Source of the DNA: Streptococcus rubneri
GTDB taxonomy: Bacteria; Bacillota; Bacilli; Lactobacillales; Streptococcaceae
Direction: 5' to 3'
Assembly: GCF_004785935.1 (NCBI RefSeq)
Contig: NZ_SRRP01000001.1
Span: 558,001 to 622,000, forward strand
DNA: 64,000 bases
The notes beneath the pieces are model-generated. The model searched no databases, was not told the origin of the DNA, and worked only from the letters and a program-made list of their open reading frames with translations. Shown here in pieces: positions 23,007-33,783 of this stretch. Every line of letters begins with the position of its first letter. Position 1 is the first letter of the stretch. Made by a program: the position numbers and the translations under genes.

Positions 23007-26000
23007 TTAATCTTCTTTCTTACGCTTAGCATACCCAAATAAGGAAAGACCAGTTAGGGCAGTTAGAAGAGAAAGACCAAGAGTTGAAGTTTCTTTCGTA
23101 CCAGTGTTTGGAAGTTGAGCAGTTTGATTAGATGGATCAATAAAGCGAACTTCTTCCTTCACTTGTGGAACGACAGATTCTTCTGATTTTGGTTGTGGAT
23201 CTGGTGTTGGAACTGGATCCGGAGTAGGTGCTGGATCTGGTGTTGGAACCGGATTCGGAGTAGGTACTGGATCTGGTGTTGGAACCGGATCCGGAGTAGG
23301 TGCTGGATCTGGTGTTGGAACTGGATCCGGAGTAGGTGCTGGATCTGGTGTTACTGTCTTCTTGTAGATGTGTTGGGTATTTCCGCTTGCATCTACAACA
23401 GTCTTCACGAAGTCATAACCTGGGATTTCTTTCTTCGGTTGTTCCCCATCTTCTGTAGGGTTACCTGGGATAGGATCACCGTTTTCGTCTACGTATGAAG
23501 TTCTCACTTTTTCATAGACGTGTTCAGTATCACCATTAGGCAATTTCTTCGTTTCCACAAAGCAGTAACCTGGAATTTCAGCTTTTGGCTCTTCTCCATC
23601 AACTGTAGGATATCCTGGGATTTCCTTACCTTCTTTATCAACAAACTTAGTGATTGGAAGAACAGTTGGTGTATAAGTTGCAGAAGCTTTTGTTCCATTC
23701 ACATCTTCACGAACTACTGTCACTGCTGGTGCAGTTCCGGTAAATTCAGGTTCTGGAGTGAAGGTTACAGTTCCGTCTGCTGCCACAGTGTAGGTACCAA
23801 CACCTGGGATGGTCTTCGTAGTTGAACCATCACCAAAGGTTGCTGGAACTTGATCATTCATTGGTACACGGCTATCACCTTCGGTGAAGCTTGGTTTACC
23901 TGTTTGAGTAGCACCCTTCTTACCAATTGAAGTAACTGGTTCACCTGTTGGTGCAACTGGAGTCACAGTTGGTGTGTACTTCGCTGTAATAGCTGTACCG
24001 TTCTTGTCAACACGTTTAACAGTTACGCCTGTACCTGTTCCTGTGAATGATTTTTCTGGTACGAAGGTTACAGTTCCGTCTGGAGCAACTGTATACGTTC
24101 CTTCACCTGGAATTGTCTTCGTAGTTGAACCATCTTCAAAGGTTGCTGGCACATCATCATCCATTGGTACACTTGGGTTACCAGGTGTGAAGCTTGGTTT
24201 ACCTGTTTGAGTTTGACCTTGGATGTCTGTAGATGTTGTAGGTTCAGCTGTTGGCGTCACAGGAGTTACAGTTGGTGTGTAGGTCGCTTGTGCTTTAGTG
24301 CCGTTCACGTCTTCACGAACCACTGTCACTGCTGGTGCAGTTCCGACGAATGATTTCTCTGGTACGAAGGTAACTGTTCCGTCAGCTGCTACTGTGTAAG
24401 TACCAACGCCTTCAACTGTCTTCGTAGTTGAGCCATCTTCAAATGTAGCTGGAACGGTGTCGTTCATTGGCACACGGCTATCACCTTCAGTGAAGTTTGG
24501 TTTACCAGTTTGAGTTGCACCTTGTACATCAGTAGATACTGCTGGTGTACCTGTTGGTGTTACTGGTGTTACTGTTGGTGTGTACATAGCTTTCACAACT
24601 GTACCATTCTTATCTTGGCGTTGAACCACGATACCTGCTGCAGTTCCAACAAATGATTTTTCTGGTACGAAGGTTACAGTTCCGTCTGGAGCAACTGTGT
24701 ATGTACCTTCACCTGGAACAACCTTAGTAGTTGAACCGTCGACAAATGTTGCTGGTACAGCATCGTCCATTGGTACTGCAGGATTTCCTTCAGTGAAGCT
24801 TGGTTTGCCTGTTTGAGTAGCCCCTTGGATATCAGTTGATGTAGCTGGTTCTCCTGTTGGAACTACTGGAGTGATGAATGGTGTGTACGTTGTACGTGCA
24901 GTGGTACCATTTGCATCTTCCATTGAAACGCCTACAGGAAGAACTTTACCTGAGTAAGCTTTGTTAGTTGGAGTGAAGATCACTTGGCCTTTCTCTTTGT
25001 CAACTGTGAAGATACCGATGATATCTCCTGCAGGTGAGAAGGCATCCAATTGATCAGCTGGATCTCCAGAGTCATCGTAAAGTTTCAAGGTTAAAGGGTT
25101 CATTGGGGCGATTGGATCCCCTTCTGTGAAGGTTGGTTTGCCTGTTTGAACAATTCCTTGAGGAGCTTCTGATGAAGCTGGTTCTGCTGTTGGAGTAACT
25201 GGAGTTACAGTTGGTGTGTAGGTCGCAGAAGCTTTTGTTCCGTTCACATCTTCACGTACAACTGTTACTGCTGGTGCTTCACCTACAAAGCGTGGATCTG
25301 GTGTGAAGGTTACAGTTCCATCCGCTGCTACTGTGTAGATACCAACAGTCGGAATTTCCTTCGTAGTTGAACCATCTTCAAAGGTTGCAGGAACTTGATC
25401 GTTCATAGGAACATTAGGATTTCCTGGTGTGAAGCTTGGTTTACCTGTTTGAGTTTGACCTTGCTTGTCAGTTGAAGTTGCTGGCTCAGCAGTTGGGGTT
25501 ACTGGTGTTACAGTTGGTGTGTATGTTGCAGTAACTGGAGTACCGTTCTTATCAACACGTTTCACTGTTACCCCTGTACCTGTTCCTGTGAATGATTTTT
25601 CTGGTACAAAAGTTACAGTTCCGTTTGGAGCAACTGTATAAGTTCCTTCTCCTGGAATTGTCTTCGTAGTTGAACCATCTTCAAAGGTTGCTGGCACATC
25701 ATCATCCATTGGGATTGCAGGGTTACCAGGTGTGAAGCTTGGTGTACCTGTTTGTGTTTTACCTTGGATATCTGTAGATGTTGCAGGTTCAGCAGTTGGT
25801 ACAACTGGAGTAATCTTAGGTGTGTAAGTTGTTTCAGCAACAGTTCCATTTGTATCTTTAGCTTGAACCTTAACTGGAACGACTTCACCAGAATATGATT
25901 TATCAGTTGGTGTGAAGGTTACAAGGCCTGTTTCTTTATCAACTGTGAAAGTACCGATTTCTTTCCCTTCTGGTGATTTAGCAACTACAAATTCTGCTGG

Positions 26001-29000
26001 TTGACCATTTTCATCAAGAAGAGTAATGGTATCTTTGTCAATTGGTGCAACTGGATCACCTTCGGTGAAGGTTACTGTTCCAGTTTGAACCACACCTTGA
26101 GGTGCTTCAGATTCAGCAGGAGTTGCTGTTGGGGTTACTGGAGTCACAGTTGGTGTGTACTTAGCAGTAACTGGAGTACCGTTCTTATCGACACGTTTAA
26201 CCGTTATGCCTGTACCTGTACCTGTGAATGATTTTTCTGGGACAAAGGTTACAGTTCCGTCTGGAGCTACTGTGTAAGTTCCTTCTCCTTCAACTGACTT
26301 AGTTGTTGAACCATCTTCAAAGGTTGCTGGAACTTCGTCATCCATTGGTACACTTGGGTTACCTGGAGTGAAGATCGGTTTACCTGATTGTTCTTGACCT
26401 TGTTTATCAGTTGAAGTTGCATTTTCAGCTGTTGGTGTTACAGGAGTTACTGTTGGTGTGTACTTAGCTGAAACTGGTGTTCCATTTTTATCAACACGTT
26501 TAACTGTTACGCCTGTGCCTGTTCCAGTGAATGATTTTTCTGGGACAAAGGTTACAGTTCCGTCTGGAGCTACTGTGTATGTTCCTTCTCCTTCAACTGT
26601 CTTAGTTGTTGAGCCATCTTCGAAGGTTGCTGGCGTATCATCATCTATTGGTACATTAGGATTACCTTCAGTGAAGCTTGGTTTACCTGTTTGAGTTGCA
26701 CCTTGAATATCAGTAGATGTTGCTGGATTCGCAGTTGGGACAACTGGAGTAATCTTAGGAGTGTAGGTTGTTTCAGCTGGAGTGCCGTTTGCATCCTTGG
26801 CTTGAACCTTAACTGGAACGACTTCACCTGAATATGATTTATTAGTTGGAGTGAGCGTTACAAGACCAGTTGCTTTATCAACTGTGAAAGTACCGATTTC
26901 TTTACCTTCTGGTGATTTAGCAACTACAGATGCAGCAGGTTGACCATTTTCATCAAGAAGAGTAATGGTATCCTTATCGATTGGTGCCACTGGATCACCT
27001 TCTGTGAAGGTTACAGTTCCAGTTTGAACCACACCTTGAGGCCCTTCTGATTCAGCTGGGCTTGCAGTCGGTGTTACTGGTGTCACTGTTGGTGTGTACT
27101 TAGCAGTAACTGGAGTACCGTTCTTATCGACACGTTTAACCGTTACGCCTGTACCTGTACCTGTGAATGATTTTTCTGGGACAAAGGTTACAGTTCCGTC
27201 TGGAGCAACTGTGTAAGTTCCTTCACCTGGAATTGTCTTGGTTGTTGAACCATCTTCAAAGGTTGCTGGTGTATCATCATCCATTGGGACATTTGGATTT
27301 CCTGGTGTGAAGGTTGGTGTACCTGTTTGCGTTTGACCTTGTTTGTTAGTAGATGTTGTATCTTCTGCAGTTGGTGTAACTGGTGTTACAGTTGGTGTAT
27401 AAGTTGCAGAAGCTTTTGTTCCGTTCTTATCTTCACGAACAACGGTTACCGCTGGTGCAGTTCCTACGAATGATTTATCTGGTACAAATGTCACTGTTCC
27501 ATCTGGAGCTACTGTGTAAGTACCAACACCTTCTACTGTCTTCGTTGTTGAGCCATCGTTAAATGTTGCTGGAACATCATCGTTCATTGGCACACGGCTA
27601 TCGCCTTCAGTAAATACAGGTTTACCAGTTTGAGTCGCACCTTGAATATCTGTTGTTTCAACTGGTGTAGCTGTTGGTTTAACAGGAGTTACAGTTGGTG
27701 TGTAGGTCTCAGAGGCTTTAGTTCCGTTCTTATCTTCACGGACAACGGTCACTGCTGGTGCAGTTCCGACAAATGATTTTTCTGGTACAAATGTAACAGT
27801 ACCGTCTGCTGCTACTGTGTAAGTACCAACACCTTCAACGGTCTTCGTAGTTGATCCATCGTCAAATGTCGCTGGAACATCTTCGTTGATTTCAACAGTT
27901 TTCTCAACGCCATCAACCGTTACAGTTCCACCCTTGAATTCAGGCTTACCTGTTTGAGTAGCACCTTGAATATCTGTTGTTTCTGCTGGTGTTGCAGTTG
28001 GGGTTACTGGAACGATTTCAGGTGTGTAAGTTGTATCCACCTTAATACCGTTTGAGCTTTCAGCTTGCACCTTAACAGGTGTTACTTTACCTGTGTAAGA
28101 CTTATCAGTTGGTGTGAAAGTTACAGTACCAGTTGCTGGGTCGATAGAGAATGTACCAATTGGTGTTGTTCCATCTTCAGCAAAGGCTGGTGTACTTGAA
28201 ACTTCATTACCATCGTTATCCAAAAGTTTGTAGCTATTCTCTTTGATTGTGATCGCTTTATCTTGACCATTTACTTGAACAGTTGCACCTTCAAAGGTTG
28301 GTGTCCCTGTTTGAGTAGCACCTTGGATATCTTTAGACGTAGCTGGTTTAGCTGTTGGAACAGCTGCTACAACTGTTGGTGTGTAACTTGCATCTGAAGT
28401 GATGGTTGTTGTCTTACCATCTTCATTTGTAATCGTCGCTGTCGCTTGGACTTTCACTCCAGTTGCAGTTCCAACAAAGTCTTTTTCAGGTGTGAAAGTC
28501 ACTGCTCCTGTAGTCGGATCGATTGTATAAGTTCCTTCACCTTCAACAGTTACTGTTGTTTCATCAGTAGGTTGGCCAGTTGCTGGGTCAATCAACTTCT
28601 TACTTGTAATTTGAGCAGTCTTATCATCACTCAAAGCGAATGTAGGCGTTTCTGTTTGAGGTACATTTTGAATGTCTTCAGAAACTTTATTAGTTGGAGT
28701 AAGAGTAACTGGATTTACAGTTGGTGTGTAAGTTGCTGATGCTTTGGTTCCATTCTTATCTTCACGAACAACGGTTACCGCTGGGGCAGTACCAGTAAAG
28801 TTTGGTTCTGGAATAAATGTAACAGTTCCATCAGCAGCAACCGTAAACTTACCAACTCCATCCACTGTCTTAGTTGTAGAACCATCGTCAAACGTTGCTG
28901 GAACAGCTTCATTAATGGCAACTGATTTCTCAACGCCATCAACCGTTACAGTTCCACCCTTGAATTCAGGTTTACCTGTTTGAGTAGCACCTTGGATGTC

Positions 29001-32000
29001 TTTTGTTTCAGCTGGTGTTGCTTCAGGTGTTACAGGTAATACTGTTGGTGTGTAGGTTGCAGAAGCTTTCGTTCCATTCTTATCTTCACGAACAACGGTT
29101 ACTGCTGGTGCAGTTCCAACGAATGATTTTTCTGGAACAAATGTCACTGTTCCGTCTGGAGCAACTGTGTATGTACCAACTCCTTCAACTGTCTTAGTTG
29201 TTGAACCATCATCAAATGTTGCTGGAACAGCTTCATTAATGGCAACTGATTTCTCAACACCATCGATGTCAACAGTTCCACCCTTGAATTCAGGTTTACC
29301 AGTTTGAGTGGCACCTTGGATATCTGTAGTTTCAGCTGGTGTCGCGGTTGGTGTCACAGGGACAACGGTTGGTGTATACTTAGCTGTAACTACTGTACCA
29401 TTCTTATCAACACGTTTAACTGTGACACCTTTAGCAGTTCCAGTAAAGGACTTCTCAGGTTTAAAGGTTACAGTTCCATCAGGCTTCACAGCGTAACTTC
29501 CTTGACCTGGAACAACACGAATGATTGAACCGTCGTCAAAGGTCGCTGGAACGTTATCATCTATTGGTACACGTGGGTCACCTTCAGTGAAGGTTGGTTT
29601 ACCAGTTTGCGTAGAGCCTTGGATATCTTTTGAACTTACATCTTCAGCGGTTGGCTTAACAGGGGTAACTGTTGGTGTATAGATTGCTGAAGCTTTGGTT
29701 CCATTCTTATCTTCACGAACCACAGTTACAGCTGGCGCTGTTCCAACGTATGATTTCTCCGGAACAAAGGTAACAGTACCATCTGCTGCTACTGTGAAGG
29801 TACCAACACCTTCAACAGTCTTTTTAGTTGTTCCATCGTCAAATGTTGCTGGGACAGCATCATTGATTTCTACTGTTTTCTTAACTCCATCAATCGTAAC
29901 CGTTCCGCCCTTGAATTCAGGTTTACCAGTTTGTGTTGCACCTTGAATGTCAGTTGTCTCAGCTGGTGCTGCTGTTGGTGTAACCGGTACAATCTCTGGA
30001 GTATAAGTTGTATCTACCTTGATACCGTTTGAACTTTCAGCTTGAACCTTAGCTGGAGTTACTTTACCGGTGTATGATTTATCCGTTGGTGTGAAAGTCA
30101 CTTTACCAGTTGCTGGATCGATTGAAAATGTACCAATTGGAGTCGTTCCATCTTCCGCATAAGCTGGCGTGCTTGAAACTTCGTTACCATCATTATCCAA
30201 AAGTGTATAGCTATTATCTTTAATCGCAATAGCTTTATCTTGGCCATTTACTTGAACAGTAGTTCCTGCAAAGGTTGGTATTCCAACCTGAGTGGCACCT
30301 TGGATATCTTTTGAAGTTGCAGGACTTGCTGTAGGAACAGCGGCTACAACGGTTGGTGTGTAGGTTGCATCTGAAGTAATAGATGCTGTCTTACCGTTGG
30401 CATTTGTAATGGTTGCAGTAGCTTGAACGCTAACACCTTTTGCAGTTCCAACAAAGTCTTTTTCAGGAGTAAATGTTACCGCTCCTGAAGTAGGATCAAT
30501 CGTGTATGTTCCTTCACCTGCGACTGTCACAGTAGATTCATCAGTAGGTTGTCCAGTCGCTGGATCTATTAATTTTTTACTTGTGATTTTCGCAGTCTTA
30601 TCGTTACTCAAATCAAAGGTTGGTGTTTGTGTTTGTGGAACGTTTTGAATATCCTCAGAAACCTTGTCTGTTGGAGTGATAGCAATTGGAGTTACAGTTG
30701 GAGTGTACTTAGCCGTAGCTGTCTTAATGTACTCCTCTTGAACCTTACCATTTTTATTGCGTCCAACTGGTGCTGATAATGTAACATCCACACCTTTGGC
30801 TGTTCCAACAAAGTCTGGTTCTGGAGTGAAGGTTACTTCACCAGTTGAAGGATTAATCGTATAAGTTCCTTCCCCTTTAACTGTTACAGATGGCGCATCC
30901 GTAGTAAGACCTGTAGCTGGGTCTACCAACTTAGCAGGATATTCTGCACTTGGAGTGATCGCAATTTTATCACCATTTAAGTTAGTAGCAGTTGTATTAA
31001 AGGTAGGTGTTTCTTTTTGAGTTGCCCCTTGAACATCAGTCGATGTCTTGTCAACCCCTTCGATTTCAATCGGAGTGACTGTTGGAACGTATTGACCATC
31101 CATGGTATTCAACTGACCATTAATGTTTGCTTCTTGATCTGGGAATTTTGTTGACCAACCAGTATCATAACCATTATTATCTGAACGACGGATAGAGATA
31201 CCATCAGCTGTTCCAAGGAAGTTATCCTCAGGAATAAACTCAACGTCTACATCTTTACCGTTGGCAGTGATTTTGTATTTCCCTTGACCTGGGACAACAT
31301 AGTAACCTTCTGCATCAAGCGTTGCACGGTTGCCATCTTTGTCAACGATGTATGGTTCTACAGTTTCATCAATAACAGCAGTAGAATTACGTTCATACTT
31401 GTGTTCACCACGAGCTGTAAAGGTTACTGTTGCTGTTTGTTTAGTAGCTTGAGGACCAGAAGTTTCCTTAAATTCCCCTTTTGGTGGATGGGTGATTTGA
31501 GTCTTGAAGTCTTCTACTTCCCCTGAAAAGGCCATACCAGTTGGGCTTTCGATCTCGTTCGCTTTCTTAGCGATACGAACACGAGCACCAAGCTCGTTGA
31601 CGCTAGGATCAATAAAAGTTTTGCTGTTTGCAAAGGTCAACTCAACAGTGCCATCTTGTGTGATTGTAGCGAGATTTGAGCGTTCATCCTCATCGAATTT
31701 ACCATTTTGGTTAAAGTCTACCCAACCATAGATATGTGCTTCTGAAGCTCCATCCAAATGGGCTTCAACTGACATCTTGTAGTTACCTGGGCGTGTACGG
31801 TCCATCTTGATCATCTCATTGGTTGTCCCTTTGAGATCGCTTGGAAGCAATTGGTTAATTCCTTCATCGGCCGTAGTAGAGTTATCATCACCGAACCAGT
31901 CGAGAGTTGTATTCTCATCCATATCTGGGCTTACGTTACCAAGATACGGTTGATTTACTTTAGCTCCAGTAACACCGTCTACAGTTGCAATGGTATGAAC

Positions 32001-33587
32001 TGCCTTACCATATGACTCAGGAGCATCCCCTTCATCAAGTGGGAAGAATCCTAGCATTGCAGACTGTTTACCAGCTGAAGCAATATAAAGTCCCACTTCA
32101 GATGCTCCACGCGTCATTACGAGTGGAACTGTTCTATTTCCTTCAGAAATGTTTGGTCCAAAGATACCGGTTCCTAGACCACCCGTAACTTTGTCAGGAT
32201 TTCCAAAGTACTTCCAAGCTACTGGTTTCTTTTCTGGCCCAACTTCAGTAGATCTACGAATTTGATTAAGGTTAGTATTATTATATTTAGGTGTAGGTCC
32301 CAAAAGGTTCTCAGTATCTTGTGGTTCATAAGGAACAGAGGTGGCTGGTCTAGTAGTTTTCTTCCATTCCCCAATGTGCTGCCAACCTTCTCCGTTGGTA
32401 GTGAACATAACAAATTCACCAGGGTTAGCAGACTCACCATCAGCCATAACAATAGCTGGCTTAACTGTCTTTCCACGGAAGGTTGCAGAAATTTCAAACT
32501 GAACTCCAATATTCCCACCATTATATGCAGAACTCATGGTAGTCTTCTTGGATTTTGTATCAACATTTTCCTGTTTGATTTCAGTCCAACGGTTTTGGGC
32601 ATCAGCGATAACGTCGGCTTCTTTGCCATCAGCAAAATATTGCCTAGCAATTGGTGAAGTAACACCACTTACATAGCCATTTTTTGCATTTGGATCATAG
32701 GTCGCTTTTTCAGCTTCTGTAGCCCCTTGTTCTTCCATCCGTTTTTTATAGATTTCAGTTGCTTGGAATGGTTTCAAGGATTTGACTTTTACAGTGACTA
32801 CATAACCAGGCATGATTTCCTTGGTATAGGTTGCCCCAACTTGAAGAGCTAAGGCCTCTTCTAGCTCATTTGGTTTAACTTCCTTTTTAGCGACCTGGAT
32901 TGTTTTTGCTCCTGTCCAGTTAGCTACATCTCCAAAGTCCAACCAAGAGATTTGGCTAGTCATAGATTTGGCATCAAGATTTGTTGTAAAGCCAGGTTTT
33001 TCAACTTTTGGAGTTGCTGTTGCATCTTCAACATCATCCCCAATCAAGCTTTCATCATTAGGGTCCCCGATCGCTCGACGACTTCGACGACGGCCACCTG
33101 TTTCAGCAGTAACTGGAGTGTTAGATACAGGTTGACCTGAAGCAAGTGTATCTACTACTTTGTTAACTGTTTCAGTCGTAGTTGTGGCAGTATTCTCTGG
33201 ACGATTTACTGCTTCTACTTTTGGATTTTCTGAGCTTTTTACTGCCTGTGACTCCTCAGATGCCGCAGAAGCTACCGGACTCGCTGAGGACGAAACACTG
33301 GCAGGAGTTTCCGTTACTGGTGTTACCGGTGCGTCGGCTTGGTAGGTTGTCGCTGCCGTTGAAGCACTTGGATCACTTGTTGCAGATCTTGCTGTAGCTG
33401 TTGATGTTTCTGTTGGACTTGCAACTGTAGAAACTACATCAGAAGATGCTTCTGATGCTTCTTCAGCAGCAACACCAGTTGCTGTACCAACCATCACGAG
33501 TGTTCCTAAGAGGACCGAGCAGACTCCCACATTCAATTTACGAATAGAGAACCGGCTAATGCGGTCGTTGAATAAATCCTTACTCAT
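23007..33587 (-). CDS. cshA: Giant CshA-type fibrillar adhesin, YSIRK signal and LPXTG anchor, 3526 residues
   Basis: Cell-wall-anchored adhesin. The order is: YSIRK-type signal (FSIRKLNVGVCSVLLG, 13-28); a Ser/Thr/Ala-rich stretch to about 170; a non-repetitive CshA-like head (about 185-690) with S-W-L-D-F-G-D-V, V-D-F-N-Q-N-G-K-F-D-E-D-E and G-A-R-V-R-I; about 23 repeats of 95-120 residues (about 697-3310), each with D-I-Q-G-A-T-Q-T-G-K-P-x-F and G-T-V-T-F-x-P-E; two 60-residue modules (F/Y-V-D-x-x-G-x-x-I/P-P-G); a Pro-Asp-Pro-Thr stalk; LPNTG (3492-3496), a hydrophobic helix and KRKKED. S. gordonii CshA (about 2500 residues) binds fibronectin and forms surface fibrils; this one is much longer. 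Sortase anchoring is certain from the motif; ligand is inferred. Confidence 0.93.
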   Translation of the reverse strand: MSKDLFNDRISRFSIRKLNVGVCSVLLGTLVMVGTATGVAAEEASEASSDVVSTVASPTETSTATARSATSDPSASTAATTYQADAPVTPVTETPASVSSSASPVASAASEESQAVKSSENPKVEAVNRPENTATTTTETVNKVVDTLASGQPVSNTPVTAETGGRRRSRRAIGDPNDESLIGDDVEDATATPKVEKPGFTTNLDAKSMTSQISWLDFGDVANWTGAKTIQVAKKEVKPNELEEALALQVGATYTKEIMPGYVVTVKVKSLKPFQATEIYKKRMEEQGATEAEKATYDPNAKNGYVSGVTSPIARQYFADGKEADVIADAQNRWTEIKQENVDTKSKKTTMSSAYNGGNIGVQFEISATFRGKTVKPAIVMADGESANPGEFVMFTTNGEGWQHIGEWKKTTRPATSVPYEPQDTENLLGPTPKYNNTNLNQIRRSTEVGPEKKPVAWKYFGNPDKVTGGLGTGIFGPNISEGNRTVPLVMTRGASEVGLYIASAGKQSAMLGFFPLDEGDAPESYGKAVHTIATVDGVTGAKVNQPYLGNVSPDMDENTTLDWFGDDNSTTADEGINQLLPSDLKGTTNEMIKMDRTRPGNYKMSVEAHLDGASEAHIYGWVDFNQNGKFDEDERSNLATITQDGTVELTFANSKTFIDPSVNELGARVRIAKKANEIESPTGMAFSGEVEDFKTQITHPPKGEFKETSGPQATKQTATVTFTARGEHKYERNSTAVIDETVEPYIVDKDGNRATLDAEGYYVVPGQGKYKITANGKDVDVEFIPEDNFLGTADGISIRRSDNNGYDTGWSTKFPDQEANINGQLNTMDGQYVPTVTPIEIEGVDKTSTDVQGATQKETPTFNTTATNLNGDKIAITPSAEYPAKLVDPATGLTTDAPSVTVKGEGTYTINPSTGEVTFTPEPDFVGTAKGVDVTLSAPVGRNKNGKVQEEYIKTATAKYTPTVTPIAITPTDKVSEDIQNVPQTQTPTFDLSNDKTAKITSKKLIDPATGQPTDESTVTVAGEGTYTIDPTSGAVTFTPEKDFVGTAKGVSVQATATITNANGKTASITSDATYTPTVVAAVPTASPATSKDIQGATQVGIPTFAGTTVQVNGQDKAIAIKDNSYTLLDNDGNEVSSTPAYAEDGTTPIGTFSIDPATGKVTFTPTDKSYTGKVTPAKVQAESSNGIKVDTTYTPEIVPVTPTAAPAETTDIQGATQTGKPEFKGGTVTIDGVKKTVEINDAVPATFDDGTTKKTVEGVGTFTVAADGTVTFVPEKSYVGTAPAVTVVREDKNGTKASAIYTPTVTPVKPTAEDVSSKDIQGSTQTGKPTFTEGDPRVPIDDNVPATFDDGSIIRVVPGQGSYAVKPDGTVTFKPEKSFTGTAKGVTVKRVDKNGTVVTAKYTPTVVPVTPTATPAETTDIQGATQTGKPEFKGGTVDIDGVEKSVAINEAVPATFDDGSTTKTVEGVGTYTVAPDGTVTFVPEKSFVGTAPAVTVVREDKNGTKASATYTPTVLPVTPEATPAETKDIQGATQTGKPEFKGGTVTVDGVEKSVAINEAVPATFDDGSTTKTVDGVGKFTVAADGTVTFIPEPNFTGTAPAVTVVREDKNGTKASATYTPTVNPVTLTPTNKVSEDIQNVPQTETPTFALSDDKTAQITSKKLIDPATGQPTDETTVTVEGEGTYTIDPTTGAVTFTPEKDFVGTATGVKVQATATITNEDGKTTTITSDASYTPTVVAAVPTAKPATSKDIQGATQTGTPTFEGATVQVNGQDKAITIKENSYKLLDNDGNEVSSTPAFAEDGTTPIGTFSIDPATGTVTFTPTDKSYTGKVTPVKVQAESSNGIKVDTTYTPEIVPVTPTATPAETTDIQGATQTGKPEFKGGTVTVDGVEKTVEINEDVPATFDDGSTTKTVEGVGTYTVAADGTVTFVPEKSFVGTAPAVTVVREDKNGTKASETYTPTVTPVKPTATPVETTDIQGATQTGKPVFTEGDSRVPMNDDVPATFNDGSTTKTVEGVGTYTVAPDGTVTFVPDKSFVGTAPAVTVVREDKNGTKASATYTPTVTPVTPTAEDTTSTNKQGQTQTGTPTFTPGNPNVPMDDDTPATFEDGSTTKTIPGEGTYTVAPDGTVTFVPEKSFTGTGTGVTVKRVDKNGTPVTAKYTPTVTPVTPTASPAESEGPQGVVQTGTVTFTEGDPVAPIDKDTITLLDENGQPAASVVAKSPEGKEIGTFTVDKATGLVTLTPTNKSYSGEVVPVKVQAKDANGTPAETTYTPKITPVVPTANPATSTDIQGATQTGKPSFTEGNPNVPIDDDTPATFEDGSTTKTVEGEGTYTVAPDGTVTFVPEKSFTGTGTGVTVKRVDKNGTPVSAKYTPTVTPVTPTAENATSTDKQGQEQSGKPIFTPGNPSVPMDDEVPATFEDGSTTKSVEGEGTYTVAPDGTVTFVPEKSFTGTGTGITVKRVDKNGTPVTAKYTPTVTPVTPTATPAESEAPQGVVQTGTVTFTEGDPVAPIDKDTITLLDENGQPAEFVVAKSPEGKEIGTFTVDKETGLVTFTPTDKSYSGEVVPVKVQAKDTNGTVAETTYTPKITPVVPTAEPATSTDIQGKTQTGTPSFTPGNPAIPMDDDVPATFEDGSTTKTIPGEGTYTVAPNGTVTFVPEKSFTGTGTGVTVKRVDKNGTPVTATYTPTVTPVTPTAEPATSTDKQGQTQTGKPSFTPGNPNVPMNDQVPATFEDGSTTKEIPTVGIYTVAADGTVTFTPDPRFVGEAPAVTVVREDVNGTKASATYTPTVTPVTPTAEPASSEAPQGIVQTGKPTFTEGDPIAPMNPLTLKLYDDSGDPADQLDAFSPAGDIIGIFTVDKEKGQVIFTPTNKAYSGKVLPVGVSMEDANGTTARTTYTPFITPVVPTGEPATSTDIQGATQTGKPSFTEGNPAVPMDDAVPATFVDGSTTKVVPGEGTYTVAPDGTVTFVPEKSFVGTAAGIVVQRQDKNGTVVKAMYTPTVTPVTPTGTPAVSTDVQGATQTGKPNFTEGDSRVPMNDTVPATFEDGSTTKTVEGVGTYTVAADGTVTFVPEKSFVGTAPAVTVVREDVNGTKAQATYTPTVTPVTPTAEPTTSTDIQGQTQTGKPSFTPGNPSVPMDDDVPATFEDGSTTKTIPGEGTYTVAPDGTVTFVPEKSFTGTGTGVTVKRVDKNGTAITAKYTPTVTPVAPTGEPVTSIGKKGATQTGKPSFTEGDSRVPMNDQVPATFGDGSTTKTIPGVGTYTVAADGTVTFTPEPEFTGTAPAVTVVREDVNGTKASATYTPTVLPITKFVDKEGKEIPGYPTVDGEEPKAEIPGYCFVETKKLPNGDTEHVYEKVRTSYVDENGDPIPGNPTEDGEQPKKEIPGYDFVKTVVDASGNTQHIYKKTVTPDPAPTPDPVPTPDPAPTPDPVPTPDPVPTPNPVPTPDPAPTPDPVPTPDPQPKSEESVVPQVKEEVRFIDPSNQTAQLPNTGTKETSTLGLSLLTALTGLSLFGYAKRKKED
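23190..23352 (-). repeat. Pro-Asp-Pro-Thr repeat encoding the wall-spanning stalk
   Basis: Short tandem repeats of 24 to 48 bases encode P-T-P-D-P-(A/V) units just before the LPXTG sorting signal. Such Pro-rich segments cross the peptidoglycan. Copy number is likely variable by slippage. Confidence 0.85.
23660..31500 (-). repeat. Array of about 23 CshA-type repeats with higher-order units
   Basis: DNA repeats of roughly 290-360 bases inside the giant adhesin gene. Two higher-order patterns are visible: a trimer of about 940 bases present three times (24.56-27.39 kb; the P-Q-G-(V/I)-V-Q-T-G repeat recurs near 27.04, 26.10 and 25.16 kb), and a block of about 1 kb (29.68-30.69 kb) repeated nearly unchanged at 27.68-28.71 kb. 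The first repeat is the most diverged. Confidence 0.85.
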
Positions 33588-33659
33588 TTATTTCCTCCGT
33601 GTTTTCATTTTAAACATTTATATTAAAATGTGTTTAGCTTTTTTAGCTTAACCTCATTT

Positions 33660-33736
33660 ATTCTACCAAATTTATGCGATAGTTCAAAGGGATTTGCTTA
33701 AAAATATTGTTTAATATAGATTAAATCTTTGTAACA
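33660..33736 (-). promoter_or_regulatory. Promoter of the CshA-like gene with near-consensus WalR box
   Basis: TTTGAA (33688-33683), 17-base spacer, extended -10 TGGTAGAAT (hexamer 33665-33660). TGTTAC-AAAGA-TTTAAT (33736-33720) matches the WalR direct repeat at 11 of 12 defined positions, but it overlaps the end of the thyA terminator, so the match may be fortuitous. Confidence 0.45.
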
Positions 33737-33737
33737 A

Positions 33738-33772
33738 AAAAAAGCTCCTAATTCCACATGAAATAAGAGCTT
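33738..33772 (-). terminator. Terminator of thyA
   Basis: Stem AAGCTC-T-TATTTC/GGAATTA-GGAGCTT with eight T residues following on the minus strand. Confidence 0.8.
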
Positions 33773-33783
33773 ATGCGCTTTCA

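Noticed and set aside
23190-31500. Regular DNA repeats and long plus-strand open frames across the adhesin gene
   Set aside because: The repeats encode protein repeats in one continuous minus-strand frame, are about 300 bases long and adjacent, and are therefore not a CRISPR array. The plus-strand frames are a by-product of the biased codon use of the repeats and have no RBS.
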